Positions 34,386 to 46,871 are shown, counted from the first letter of the stretch. The stretch is DNA of 64,000 nucleotides from Platycnemis pennipes (GCA_933228895.1 OW121855.1:33866698-33930697); one strand, 5' to 3'. The notes: generated by a model from the letters alone, not told the origin. Numbers and translations are program-made.

Positions 34386-36287
34386 GTTTCCAAGCTGACG
34401 CGTAATAGATTAGACTACCACAGGTAGTCTCTCTCTTCATCGATTAAATTATATGATGCAAGCATTGGACCGAGATACGCACATACTCATCCACCCATAA
34501 AACTGTTTCGCCAATTATCCTCATCCTGAAGCCGCTCTTCTCATATTTCATGTCAAGCACGTGTAGCATATCTTTTTATGCAGAAACCATCAAATAGACT
34601 TCAAATAAAACGCTAGAAGATGACAGCAGAAAGTTATTATCGTGTCTAAGTTCGCTACGGTTAATGGTAAAAAAATTATGACCACGATAAAAAATACAAT
34701 CATAACCATCAATTGTCACGCATCCAGCGGCACTTCCACATTTCCAGCTGTACTTAAGCACACATGAGAACTTTTTCATTTATATTTCGTTGTTTGTATC
34801 AATCGTCTCAATTAATGTCTCAATCACACCCTGACAGATATGACTGAGACATCCGGATTTGTAGTTTCCTGGGGCTGAAGAGTCTCCGCTTAGTCAGTCA
34901 AGGGATCAAAACGGCACGTGACTGTAATTCCGCGGAAAAGTTTGGTCCGTGCTTATTTTCTGACGTGTAAATGCATGGAATGCCGATGGAGCGATGTCTC
35001 CGAATAGTTGCACGGTGAAAAAGAATAAAAATAGAGCAAGAATCCTGCCTCTGGATGGGACAATGGGTGCAACATGCCTAATTTCGGCCATACTATTTGG
35101 ACTAAGGATGCGTATACTGGCAGAAGAGCGAAACTGAAGGGAGTTTATTTTCTGAGAGGGATTAATATATGCATTTAATCCAAATCCTTAGTCCTACCCA
35201 TCTAGGATCCATGAACAATAGTTTTCCAAGAGTTTCAAAATGAAAAAGCTTTTCTTCGGAGATATGCAAAATACGCTGAATGATACAGGCATTACTAAGG
35301 ATGGGATTCTCCGCTTAGATCAAACCGACACACAGGATTTATGGTGGGTCATGTTCGTGAAAATAACAGCACCCTTTTTACCGACACGCTTGGAGCGATG
35401 CTTCGCGAATAAACATTGGGAACATAGCATCACCTAACTTGATGAAATATATACTCAACCGAAAACCACAGATTCTGAGGATAATACGGGTGTCTTTTCG
35501 AAAGACGGCATTGACTAGAACAACGGTGAAGAGGATGAAAAGAATCGTCACCCATTCACAGCAAAAAACTAAATTCAGATAGGCGCCAGCAAAATTACGG
35601 CGCATTAGTGCGGTAGTGTTAAATGAACTGAGGGTGCCATCCAAAAGGTATCTGAGGAAACTTTCATATATTCATAGGTGCGAATGAGCGAAGCTGTCTC
35701 AAAAGAAAAAGACAACATCCTTGCACATCTCCAGAAAAAGTCCAGATAACTTCTTTTACTCAGGAGTTTTCAAAAGATTATTCTATTAACTAAAGATAAC
35801 TATTCTATGACCACGTACAAATAGGAATCCATTTGGATAGCTTTCCCTAAAGGAGGCTAAAATAATATTTTAAATAATGGCTCAGAATCACGATAATACT
35901 ATCCTTAGCCTTTGCATTATTGGTTTTTAAACCTCTCTCCATTCCTGGCACCATGCGGAGGCTGAATAATAAATGACAGTACTGTTCAACAGGCTACGAC
36001 CAATCAAATAAAAAACATCTCTTATAAAGTGAAACATAGAAATTCAAGGATTCAAATTCTTCTTGGAGGAACGGGCGTGAAGAGATTACATCCTCATTTA
36101 AAAAAATCGATTTTACACGACCGTCCCCAGTGATCTAAGGCAGCCCTATATAGCTCTTCATCGTTTCCAATCTTGAATCCACTATCATTGGCTACACGAA
36201 CTACAAGTACACAAGCATGATTCTGTGAATAAAATGTCGGTTTCTTTGAACCTTGGCTGAACTACAGAAGATATCAAACAGCAAGAA
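34386..36287. other. AT-rich non-coding stretch
   Basis: No gene or repeat end is recognised. Frames of up to 88 codons have no motif. Confidence 0.45.
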
Positions 36288-36873
36288 CAGAGGTCAGCAA
36301 ACAGCAACTCCCGAGCCACTTGCGGCTCTTTGGATACGAACATGTGGCTCATTAAATAACACTGAGCATGAAACTATCAAGGTTTAAAGAAATCTATGAT
36401 CATGTTATGAAATGATGCCAATCGTGCCTAAAATTAAAAAGGACTAGTTATGGACAGGACATTGAGACACTTCATCACGAAACGAAAATTCATTGTTCAC
36501 TCTGTTCAGAATAAATGAGAGTCCTGATCTACAGGGAAAGTAAAATAAAAGATGAGGTTACTGAAAACACAAATAAGAAGAGGCAAGAATTTTACCAAAG
36601 TGCTGAATCCAGTGTTGTGGAATAGGCTTATTTCAACAACGAGCAAGAGGAGAATATTTGGGACTTAGGTTGGAAAGTAATACCGTACGTCGCAGAAGAG
36701 TAGGTTCATTTGAATGACGGAGAAAGAAGGCTGCTGAATTGGAAGAATTATATTAAATTAATAGTAAAAATATACTTTAGTCTCACAAATTAACGTTAAA
36801 TTGCGGACGTTAACGTTAAATTAAACGTGAGGGACGGGTTTAATAAATTTGTCTCAAAAGTTTGCTAACCCTG
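36288..36873. mobile_element. Non-autonomous hAT-like element
   Basis: The left end, CAGAGGTCAGCAAAC, and the reverse complement of the right end, CAGGGTTAGCAAAC, form terminal inverted repeats of the hAT type (CAGRGGTCGGCAAAC). Next to the left end is CCGAGCCACTTGCGGCTCTT, text common in hAT-family elements. The 586-base interior has no transposase frame. Near the right end TTAACGTTAAAT is repeated at about 36791 and 36809. The 8-bp flanks (36280-36287 and 36874-36881) do not match, so the duplication is lost or an edge is misplaced. Confidence 0.65.
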
Positions 36874-37930
36874 GTCTACAGCATCGGTCAATTTGCTATT
36901 CATAAGGGTATAGTCAGTATAGATTCATTTCATAGGTTAACTGATTGGCAAAGAACAATTGCTTTCCAAATAGATAGAATTATCGTTCTCGGGAATAGAA
37001 CGATATGAAGTGATGGCCGCTTATAGCTATTACAGTACCACGAGAAAAAAGAAGTAGACTAAATTATTACCCCCCTTTCCCAACCGTTTACAGTACCAAC
37101 TTTTAGTCTCCCTCCCATATCCTGCACATAACGCTGTCATCAAACCTGAAAAATTCCACGCTAACCCACGAGTGATGACTTGAGTTTTTAATTCACAGCA
37201 GTCAATTACATTTTCGTACGACTCGGAGTCGATATTTTTTTCTGGTTTGCGCAATTTAAATCATATTATGAAAGGATCTTCGGCCGTTCCATCGCATTAA
37301 CGTCGCTCTCGCTAGCGCTGAATGATGGCCGGTAAAAACCACATCGCCCTCTTGAAGGCCCTACGGGAGACTTGGGGTGGCCGATTACCTATGGAAATGT
37401 CCAGCGGACCGCGACCACGTGAATGCGGAGAGGATACAGCGGAGTGGGTACAATCTGCTGTAGGTACCCGTGTGTCTATTTTTTTCACACATTTTCCTTT
37501 TTTTCATCCTATTCACTGTGTCAAATTCTAAAACTGCGCGGTTGAGAATAGTAGGGAATATCTGTTCGCAGTTGAGGAGCGGCGCGAAGAAATTTCGTGT
37601 TCGCCACCGCTTATGCTAATGAACCACACGGTCCGAAATCAGCTCATGGCCACTGGCATTGACTACGGGAATATGGAATGAGACCCAGGACTGACAGCGC
37701 TGCGCGAGTTAAATGTTTGTGTTTACTGTAATTGCATCAGAGGCCGAAACCTGAGGAACTCGTTACACCATACAAATTTACCAGAATGTAAAGAACCACA
37801 CGGAAGGCGAAAATCTTTACTGTCAGGATATCACGTGGGTCCTCTCAAGGGCAGCATTTCGACGAATTAGATTTTGCAACGTAACTTTTAAGCTTTAGTT
37901 TAATTTATACTGTTTTTAACAATGCTTTTA
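36874..37930. other. Non-coding stretch
   Basis: A GC-richer patch at 37280-37460 holds a 69-codon plus-strand frame ending beyond a GTAGGT donor-like site. Its codon use is not distinctive and no protein is recognised. The rest is AT-rich. Confidence 0.4.
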
Positions 37931-37972
37931 TCCTTCAACACGCCTCTGTGGTGGCTTGCAGGGTACAATGCA
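37931..37972 (+). mobile_element. jockey/CR1-like LINE, 3' tip
   Basis: TCCTTCAACACGCCTCTGTG runs into GTGGCTTGCAGGGTA, matching the conserved 3' untranslated block of the LINE at 33435-33465. No coding part and no GATGTA tail remain. Confidence 0.55.
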
Positions 37973-38671
37973 TTATTAATTTTAAAAGTTTCCCTTATAA
38001 ATTTCGAATTCAATATTAAATATTAATTTCACAATTAATTTTTAGAACGATGGAATTGAGCAGAAAGCTGAGGGATTGAGGATAATAAACAGATCTCAAC
38101 GCTTTCTACTTAGCCATAATTTTCATCAAACCGCTGGGGAAATCAACAGGAGACTACTTTAACACCAAAAGATAGGGAAATTTTGGCACGCAATAAATAC
38201 CTCATCGAATAGAATAATACTTTTTACACTTGATAATGTTTCAAAACTAATTTATAATATTTAAGTAGAAGAAGAAGAATAATTAATTAATTGAAGGTCT
38301 AAATTTAATTGCATACCAAGGGAACTCTAACCACAACATTATGAAATATTTAAAAATAACTTCAGCTCGTCGTAATGTCACAAGCGTAAGTATTTTCATC
38401 AAATATACCGTTTACGGTAAATAACACGATTCCGGGAAGGTTCGATTACTAAAAGAAACATGACGTAACTTCCGGCTTATCTCTCTAAAATCTAATTATT
38501 GTTTATCTCCTCAAAGAATTTGCCTTGGAAATAAAGCCGTTACAGCACTTCTCACCACGCTTAGCTAACTACTAGTACGTGCAAGGTATTTTCACTACGA
38601 CTGAGAACGGAGTATGAGCGTGTTGAAACTGGTTCCTTCTGATTCTTGCTAAAAATTTTATTAAGTATCCG
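37973..38671. other. AT-rich non-coding stretch
   Basis: Nothing is recognised beyond short AAG and AATT runs near 38264-38292. Confidence 0.45.
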
Positions 38672-38775
38672 GGATCCAATGTGGTGTAGCACACTGCTCA
38701 TAGGCTCGTAAAGACGTGGTTCGATTTTAAGTCAGTAAGTCTTCTTCCTCAGGCAAATTTCAACTCTTATTACTT
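38672..38775 (+). mobile_element. tRNA-headed SINE-like unit
   Basis: Box A-like TGTGGTGTAGCACACTGC (38680-38697) and box B-like GGTTCGATTTT (38718-38728) are correctly ordered and spaced. The rest of the tRNA fold is degenerate. A body follows to about 38775. No clear tail or target-site duplication was found. Confidence 0.42.
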
Positions 38776-40568
38776 AAGGTTTTTACGTCTCTCCACGTTC
38801 ATAACTATTGATTCAATCAAACAATATTACCCCTCTTCGTGCATCTCGTTCATAAGTAGCTATAATTCAATGAATGCACATTTCTGTCAAGCTATGGTCA
38901 AACATAATGCAATTGCAACTTGCGAGAGCAACAAGAAAAAACATTTTTTCCAAGGTCTTTTACATATATCTATTCCACCTAACTTAATTATAACTCTTTT
39001 GGTCCCGTAGGTTAAGAGACCATGGGACCACTAAGAACGTAAGATTTTTTCCTGCAAAGAAAATTTAAATCCTGTAACATGCCGTAGTTGACATTCGGGA
39101 TGGAATAATGAAGCTGGCACCAAGTTTTGGCTTACTCGACCATTCAAGGCATTAGAAAATTTTTACGGGTGAAATTCTTGGTATTCACGCAAGGGTGGGT
39201 AAGAAAGACGGTCAGCACTTCTGTGTAAATGAGAGGGCAATTTCATTTACAGCACACGTCTTCTGCCGACTTCAAGTAGTTGCTATTTTTTCCCGATACA
39301 TGTTCAACCGACAAAGACTGCCTGGATCAGTCACTACTGAATAGAAAACCTCATTTAAATTTCATTACACAGCCTTATCAAGTAGGAGATTGGAATACAT
39401 ACTCCCATTCCGGCAATATTTCCAGCGGCATTTTTGTGACCGTCGAAGTAGTCTAGGTGATTAAATATATAGTAGATAAAAAGATGTATTAGAGCCAAGC
39501 GGCTTTTATTAATTTGGTTCAACTGAGTAAAGACAAAATATATTCTATGTATGCCAACTTTTACCAATTATTTCAATTTAAGTAATTTTCCACGACAAAT
39601 CTTAGTCACCTCTACAATAAATATTGATTTTACTGAACATTTTTTTGCTATTTCTGGCGATTACCTGCCATGCAAAAGTCACAGATCCGGCAAATATCAT
39701 TTTATGAACGGTATTTTACTCATGTATGGTCTTAGTAGATTCTATCATAGCTTATTGATGGCTATATTCGGATTATCGGGATCTATCGACTGTGATCCAC
39801 TACGGTTGGGTTGTCGGACCGGATCTGGGGAGGACGAGCAGAAGGAGAAGCATTACGTCACGATAAAAATAAAGGGACAGTTCCTCAGCCCTTGATGACG
39901 TATTGCTTTATATTCATCCGGGAAATTTAAATCCAGTCCTGCTCTTTTCGCCTGCGGAAAGTTCTCACTCGTAAACATGAACATTATAACGACGCAGCTT
40001 AAAAGCGGAAATTAGTTTTATGGCTATTTATGAGCGGAGGGAAATTCCACTCTCAGTATTCAGTCAAGTTTTGATCTCCATCAGCTCCAAAAAAAAAAAA
40101 AAAAGAAAAAATAAACTAAAATTTGCATGGCCAAATATTTTCGCTTGGATACCTGTAGGGGGATTTGAATGCTTTTTCCCACTTTTATTACAGCGAAATT
40201 CAATTAGTTAAATTTGACAGAATGTATTTCGAAAGTAAACGATACAATCGTCAAGGAAATACTTATCATGATCACTAAATTGATGAAAATGCTGAAATTA
40301 GCATAGAAAATATGAGCCATCGTTGCTGCTCTCAAATGAAAGTGAAAAAGTAGAGAATGGAAACAACGAAATTACAAACAAAATTGTAATTTATTTAGGA
40401 ATATCTGAGGCATGTCAAATAATCAGCTAAGTTTTACTGATAAGTTCTTGGGATAAACGCCGAAATTCAATGCATCTTGCTTGCTATGATACTCTTCAGT
40501 CATAAAAAGTCTAGGATTGATCTCAGTCTGAACAAAGATCAAAACTAAAACAAATACAATGGTATGTA
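38776..40568. other. AT-rich non-coding stretch
   Basis: A GGTCCC/GGGACC palindrome lies at 39001-39028. A 114-codon frame at 39551-39895 has no motif. No other feature is recognised. Confidence 0.42.
40089..40104 (+). repeat. Poly(A) run
   Basis: Sixteen consecutive A residues, then G and five more. It could be the tail of a retroposed sequence, but no source could be recognised upstream. Confidence 0.85.
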
Positions 40569-40739
40569 AATAAAATAAAATTTTGCTCTATTCCACACAG
40601 ATATTATTATAAACACCTGTCGACCGGTTTCCTCCTCTTCAGGTCATTCAGCTCTCGTTAATGACCTGATGAGGTCGAAACCGGTCGAGTGGTATTTAAT
40701 AATATCTGCGTGGAATAGAGAGCAAAGTTTTATTTTATT
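40569..40739. mobile_element. Palindromic fold-back, Penelope-like terminal sequence
   Basis: Two 80-base arms (40569-40648 and 40660-40739) are reverse complements with roughly 80-90% identity around an 11-base loop. Each arm contains CGACCGGTTTC next to CAGGTCATT, a pair commonly found in terminal repeats of arthropod Penelope-like retroelements. Read outward from the loop, each arm has an AATGACCTGA/GAGG hairpin followed by GAAACCGGTC. That resembles the stem II, GAAA and self-complementary stem III portions of minimal hammerhead ribozymes known in those elements. The CTGATGA core is altered in both. A head-to-head pair of terminal repeats is the likely origin. Confidence 0.6.
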
Positions 40740-41092
40740 CATATGATGCCGAAATTCCACTGAGTTAACTTTCCAGATATTACTAAGATACGATTTTAGC
40801 TACACCTTTCACCGCACGTCGACCTTACTATTCGAAAATAGAACTTATTAGCGGATCGCGGTGATGAGCATTGACATAACAAAGCTAGCATTAAATGGTT
40901 GATGTTTAATTTTTGAAAATTTTCATGAACACCACCAAACTATTGCATCCTATAAGAGTATCGAACTTAGAAGAGGCTAGATAATTCCTATCCATTAAAA
41001 ATCACATATTAAGAACTGAAGCTGAAATGGGAACTATTTTCTTTGCACTTCACCTGATACAACAAGGCTATACTCAAGCACAATCTATTTTT
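40740..41092. other. AT-rich spacer between related repeat copies
   Basis: No gene is recognised. It separates the palindrome from a partial third copy of the same repeat. Confidence 0.4.
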
Positions 41093-41166
41093 GAACTAAA
41101 ACTGATACGATGGTTAAGTAAATAAAATAAAAATCTGTTCTATTATTAAATACCACTCGACCGGAG
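41093..41166 (+). mobile_element. Partial copy of the Penelope-like repeat
   Basis: AACTAAAAC, then GATACGATGG, TAAATAAAATAAAA and finally TTATTAAATACCACTCGACC match the left flank and arm of the palindrome at 40540-40630, with about 14 bases deleted in the middle. The match extends upstream of the palindromic arm, so the underlying repeat is longer than the hairpin. Confidence 0.5.
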
Positions 41167-42429
41167 TCGAATCGAGATACGAATCGAGTGTAGAGCTGCG
41201 TCAAACCAACCATAGAATAGCTAACCAAGGATGGTGAATGATTCCTCTAACTAGTAATTATCAATGGTTGTGTTCAACTTGCGATTAAATAAAACTAATC
41301 TTAAGGAGACACTAAGATACGATAAGGATAATGACTCTATGTTGAAAGCTTGTTTCTCGATATTTATAGTTGCACAGTCTCGAGTATGATAAATTATACA
41401 ACATTTGCACAGAAAGTCGATCCGCATGTCAGCCAATACTGCCACACCTTTTCTATTGGCAGATTCTGCAGGATTCAGCCAGAATCACTACTTGGGCGTA
41501 ACCTATTCTTAACGAAATGTAATTCATCTTCCATTTCCCACGAAACGACGACCGGAATAGAGCGTACCAACAATCGATTAAGGTAACTACAAGCTTTGTG
41601 GTTAAACTAGTAATTTCCTTTTGCTTACACAGATCCAATCCCTCAGATAGCATTTGAGCTTGGACGTAATGTAATGAACACTGCGACTACGTTTACAGGA
41701 GTATTTCCTTGGGCGCACCTGACACACACGTACGGTTCCGCGTTGGGCACGTCGGAAAACTATGCACCTATTAATCTTCTGCAAGGACATTGCTGATACT
41801 TTCTAACCTTGGAACGATGACGGAGGTCGGCGGATGCACTCATCGGTGTGAATAAACGAGATTTGAAAAATCGCCATGCCACTCCGCCGCACTCAATCGA
41901 GCACAGAGATTACTCATCGTTGGGAGCAAAAAAGAATGAAGACAGGGCGTCGCAATTAAGCTCAGTATCAAACGCAGGAAGCGAGAATAGCCCCCAGGAG
42001 AGCTGCGGGGCGAAATATGTCCTGCCTCCCCTTACGCGCCACCTTGTGAGAGAGGAAAGAGAAAGATGGTCCCCTTAAAGGGTGGAAAAATGGGCTGACA
42101 AGCCTTATGAGGATGAGGCCGTATTTATTTCTTTGCGCGCCCTCAATTGCTGCAGCTCCAATAGTATGGTGATCTTGGGCAGGCCCGAAAATTCACCTCA
42201 GGGTTTCGTGGGCTCATTTCTCGTGATCCGAATGCCCTTGAAGTCCCTCCTGCCTACGTAAACACTTGCTAGCTTCAGCCTTTACGAGATACCTCAATTT
42301 CCATTCCCTGTCAATGAATACAGCACTTCCACAAGCTGAGTGGCTCGAGATACTTCATGATGGGCTGGAAATACTGCCGGGCATAGGAAAATTGAAAACG
42401 TGACCAAAGCAGTATATGATTCCAAAAAA
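41167..42429. other. Non-coding stretch with GC-richer patch
   Basis: About 41800-42080 is richer in G and C, with frames that have no domain. The remainder is AT-rich. Nothing else is recognised. Confidence 0.42.
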
Positions 42430-42700
42430 CGGGTTGCAAAAATGGATTCCACCAAATTCGAATCAGCCATTGGTTATTTATATAAATAATACGAGTGAAA
42501 AATTTGGCATAGATGCCTGTGTAACTTTCATTAACCTTATATCGATGCTTATGTGGTTTCCAAAAAAAAACATCTGACGCTATAAAAATAAAAATACTTA
42601 TGGCCGTCTGATAATGCCACGCGTAGCCACCCGAAAAAAACAACAGATTCTCAGGCAATCGATCAAATGCGCTAACCACTAGGTCGCAATGTCGATAGAA
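42430..42700 (-). mobile_element. tRNA-headed SINE-like unit
   Basis: On the minus strand, CGACCTAGTGGTTAGCGCAT (complement of about 42668-42687) is a strong tRNA-like box A with D-arm text. The expected box B is degenerate. The body is guessed to run to about 42430 and its 3' limit is uncertain. A 122-codon minus-strand frame covers the region but has no recognised motif. Confidence 0.38.
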
Positions 42701-45555
42701 AGTGCTTCAGACCTCCAACTGGTAAAACTATTATGAGGTTCACTGATAAATATAACTCCTATATAATAATAAATATAACTTCTCAAGACATAACAGCCAG
42801 AGATTCACATCAACGACAAAGAAAACCAGCCCAGCAGGTTTTGATGGCATTTTCAATACAATACGAAATACCTGCATTGATGTAATCTACGGGGTGAAGA
42901 AGCCAATACCAATCGAATGATTTCTGAGATTAAACCTGAATGATTACATATTGGATGAATTAACTGTTTATTAGTGATAAATTTTCTTCCATATGATTAG
43001 CTACTAAAAAGGAAATGAAAGTCAAAATAATCCAGACTACGATACGAATATTTGACTCTCTGATGGAGGGTCCCTGTAAACTGATTCCAACGCAAAATCA
43101 AAGTAATCAGAAAAGGACTTCGAACATTTGAATTTGAAACTAATGGAACTTTTGGAAAAAACTTGCCTCTTGAATAATATGTGAGACATTAGATAGGATT
43201 AAACAGGTGAATTTTGATAATTGGTCTACCTTAACAATTAAAATTAAAAAAAATTTTATTTCACTATACAGTAAAACACAAAACTATCAACCGTATTTTA
43301 AATTGTGAGGCTCATCACAGTTCAATAAATGCAGCAGCTGAAGAACACGTAAAACTGGAATACATTTTCGCAGTATCGGCCGATAAGTATCAGGAATATT
43401 GGATTCAACTTCTAAGAAGTTTGAATTTAAAGAAAACTCCAGCAGAGATAAAAAAAACTAACCCCAATTTAGCCACTTTACCCGAGGGCAGATCCAAACC
43501 CTTAACTCAGTTGAATGGTCGATGGATACAATTCATGTCTACCATGGGAATTCTTTCCAAGAAGCACACGTGCGTATATAAGAATAGATTCTAAAAGAGA
43601 AAAATATAGGTCAGCAACTCAAATGCATCCGATTAACATCAATTCCAGTACCAAGTATCGAGGTTCCTTTCCAAGAAGAGCTATCCAAGAACATTCTTAT
43701 GTAAAAATTTCTGCGACTGAGCCTTTTCAGTTTCCTTATCTCTTAGACTCCTTACTAAGATTGTTCCAGTGCTGTGTCATGGGTCTCTTTACTCCGCCTA
43801 ATAATGAAATATGAGAATTTCTGCAATAAATTACTGAGTAATCTTTCACTGACTCATTGGACAGCATAACTTGTTTCACCACACTTAGGCATAATCATGA
43901 GTAGGGGACTGTAGGTTGAGCGCCAATATATAGTCAAAGCCCTTTTTTCATTCCTTGACCTTGCATACCCTGACTTCACCATATTTCTCAAACCTTTTCC
44001 TACATATTTCCACTCAACAGCCCATCCCCTGCTTATGGTTATGCCACATCACATTGGTGGTGAAACGCTTCATACTGTCCAACAAACCAGAGGAAGATTA
44101 CCAAATATTTTATTTCACGAAAGAATATCAACAGTTTCAACCATGTCTGATCTGTTGTAAATGAAAAAGAAAATATGAGTAACGAAATCTCCCTATAATT
44201 CTCCCCGACGTAGGTGGACGTGGTATTTAAAATAGAGTCATCTCTGTAATACTAACAATAAATGTGCAGAATTTTTTCTCAGTTCCTCGTCAACCGTGTG
44301 TCTGAATCCTAATGGCTAAAGTTATGCTATTACAATCCAGTGTAAGTGGAAATTTCTCAGGAGTCGTGCATAAAATTTAGGATGCTCGACGCCTTAAGAC
44401 TTCCGCATGGTTTGAAAATGCAAAGCGGTTAAGAATTAGGGATCACAGGGGTGTAATAATGCGATCCTCACGAGCTTCCTCCACCCTCCTGCCGAACCTA
44501 ATGGGTCGATCGAAAATACGGAACCGTTAAAAGACAAAAGACTTGAAGGGATTCGGCGGACGAAATGGTCGGGATGGAAGCGGATACTTGATCGACCAGT
44601 GCGTGAAATAGCATCGGCTGCAGCCGGCGGCGGCCTTCTGGATGGGGCCAACTGCTTTTCAGATACGCCGACTCAGCAATCCGCTCGCGAGAAAAATCTT
44701 AAATGAGTGGAAAAGGATCTAACAGGTGAACTCGGGGAAGGGCCGTGAAAGTGATGGGGCGTGAAATCGTAGAGTTCCTGCCGCTCTAAGCAAATCAAAA
44801 CGGGAAAAGAAAAACGTTCACGAGTTTTCTCAAGGTATCCTCTTGGATTAAACTGATTAAAAGTAAGAGTAACTTTCAGGCTCTTTCATGAATCTCAAAT
44901 ATCAAATCTGGTTAACGATTAGAAATAAAATTCCATACGCTGTAATCATGCTACTTACGGAGGTGTTAATGGAATCAAGGTTGCATATCACGCCACTTAT
45001 TGATAGGTTGCCTTTCATCAAATATCTATTCTGCCATCAATCTTACATGGCATCGTAAATAGTTCATGAATATTTAAGCAAATAACCAGTATTCTTTACC
45101 AGTGAACGTATCTAGGGAAGATTAATGCGTATATTGCAGTAAATTATTGTTAACTGCTAAGGCTCTCTGGGTACCGATTATAAGCAAGGAAGGGCGAATA
45201 AATTACGTTGACTTTTCCATTCGCAAGGAACTTTGAAAAGTGTGTAAGCAATATTGTATGTACCTACTGCAGGAATGCAGTGAAGATAAGATTGAGGCAA
45301 TATATAAGCAGAACACTGTTTGAAAATATGAAATTTTATGTTTTGAGTAAATGAAAAGAGAATGAGTTTTTGAAATTAACAACTATCAGACTACTCTGAT
45401 TGACCAGACGCGTCGTCGAATTCTAGTTGAATGGTCTACATAAAAGATACAATGACTCGTAAGTCATCTGCTTTTTAATTTATTCCCGAGAACTAAAATT
45501 TTCTTCGTTAAAGTTAAGTTCAATCCTAAGATTGGTGTGATGGGTGAGGGTCGAG
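42701..45555. other. Non-coding stretch with GC-rich island
   Basis: About 44430-44780 is a GC-rich, CpG-bearing island (for example GCAGCCGGCGGCGGCCTT near 44619) with only low-complexity frames. A tRNA-like phrase near 43490 is too weak to call. The rest is AT-rich and unrecognised. Confidence 0.42.
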
Positions 45556-45775
45556 CTCACTAAGAATAATTGCGTGTGAAAATGTATACATCAGGATAGG
45601 TGGGCAAATTCCCTTCCTTGTGCCACCAGTGGTTTTCCAAGAAGATCTGATATTCAGGCAATAATCCCAGTTGGGTAGGTTGGACCTGTCCAAAGGGCTC
45701 TCCCGGGATCTGAATCGGGGCTTGCGGTTATCAGGACAGCACTCTAACTACTGGACTACCTTGCTTTTCAATTTC
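45556..45775 (-). mobile_element. tRNA-headed SINE-like unit
   Basis: The minus strand reads TAGTCCAGTAGTTAGAGTGC (box A region, complement of 45739-45758) and, further on, GATTCAGATCC (box B-like, complement of 45706-45716), so order and spacing fit a tRNA-derived head. The body continues leftwards to about 45556. The T stem is broken, so it is not a functional tRNA. No target-site duplication was identified. Confidence 0.5.
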
Positions 45776-46682
45776 TTGTTTTCCAATTTCAGTTTTGAAA
45801 CCCTACATCGCCGAACTAAACTAGAATTTCAGCAGGAATTACGAAGAGCGAAAGAAAAAACTTTTCAGGTGATGCCCTTCTAAAAACACGAATTGCTTGG
45901 TAAGTAATAAAAACATTACTAAACTTTCCTCAACAGAGTGTACAGTAGTTAGCGTACGTTTTTACTCGACCAGCACGCTATAAACCTCCGCCCCCCAGAA
46001 GAAATCCGACCTGAAATCTACTAAATTCGACCACGATGCTCCAATTACTGGGGCGTCATACCGTCTAGAGCCAGACGAAAAAAATGCAACGGCACGGTCC
46101 AGGACCTTGACCAGGTCCTGCGAAAGTGAAATCGAAGAAGGGGGTGAAAGCAAGGTGAACTCATCTTTTTGGGGCGTTTTCATTCCTTCGACCACCCCAT
46201 AGTTGCATGAGGGTATGCTCCGTGAGACAAGTTCCTGGAGAAGGGCGAAGGGGGGCTATGGACTAAGGGGAGGGCGAGACGGACTTGATTACACGTTTAG
46301 ATGTACCCAAGCACACAGCAAACACGTTATAGCACAAATCCCGCCCAGTTTGGTCTAAAGGCAACAACGCCGGACATCCGGCGTATCTGGGCACGCTGGA
46401 TGAATTTTTCAAAAGTTGGGAACAAGTAAGGAGCCCTCAAATTATAAATCCTGTTTTCTGGATTGACTTTCAGTTCTAACATGGATTAAACTACGAAAAA
46501 AACTTAAAATAGCTAGATAAATCGTGGACATCCGCAAGATTAGGCAATTAAAGACAGAATAACCGCGCGTGATATTTGATCTCGGATATGTGTTAGAGGT
46601 GATAATTATGTAAATACTACAGGAAGTACTAAATAAGTACATAAATCCACCAATTTAGGAACTATGAATATATGCTCTTGGT
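45776..46682. other. Non-coding stretch
   Basis: A GC-richer patch at 45960-46280 contains a 77-codon minus-strand frame without a motif and a CAGGACCTTGACCAGGTCCTG palindrome-like phrase (about 46098-46118). Nothing else is recognised. Confidence 0.4.
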
Positions 46683-46871
46683 CATCGTTTCCCGACCGGG
46701 GTCCACTCGGACACCCAGGCGTCCAAGGAGACTTTGATGGGGTCCACAATAAAAAAATTGTAGTTCGGGGGTCCGTAATATAAGGGAAGGGTGCATATGC
46801 GTATACGGGTATCCATCTGCGTAAAATTAGGGCTCAAGAGGTCCACAAGGAAAACCGTTTGGAAACCCTTG
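46683..46871. mobile_element. Small inverted-repeat element, possibly hAT-derived
   Basis: The left end, CATCGTTTCCCGACCGGGGT, and the reverse complement of the right end, CAAGGGTTTCCAAACGGTTT, share a diverged GTTTCCnnACCG terminus. Inside, GGGGTCCAC-like phrases recur (46697-46706, 46738-46748, 46768-46777, 46828-46838). No frame is present. The CAG-like ends and size fit a miniature hAT element, but no 8-bp duplication is visible. Confidence 0.4.

Noticed and set aside
37322..37531. 69-codon frame with donor-like GTAGGT
   Set aside because: Third-position GC is about 53%, not distinctive, and no partner exon or protein is recognised.
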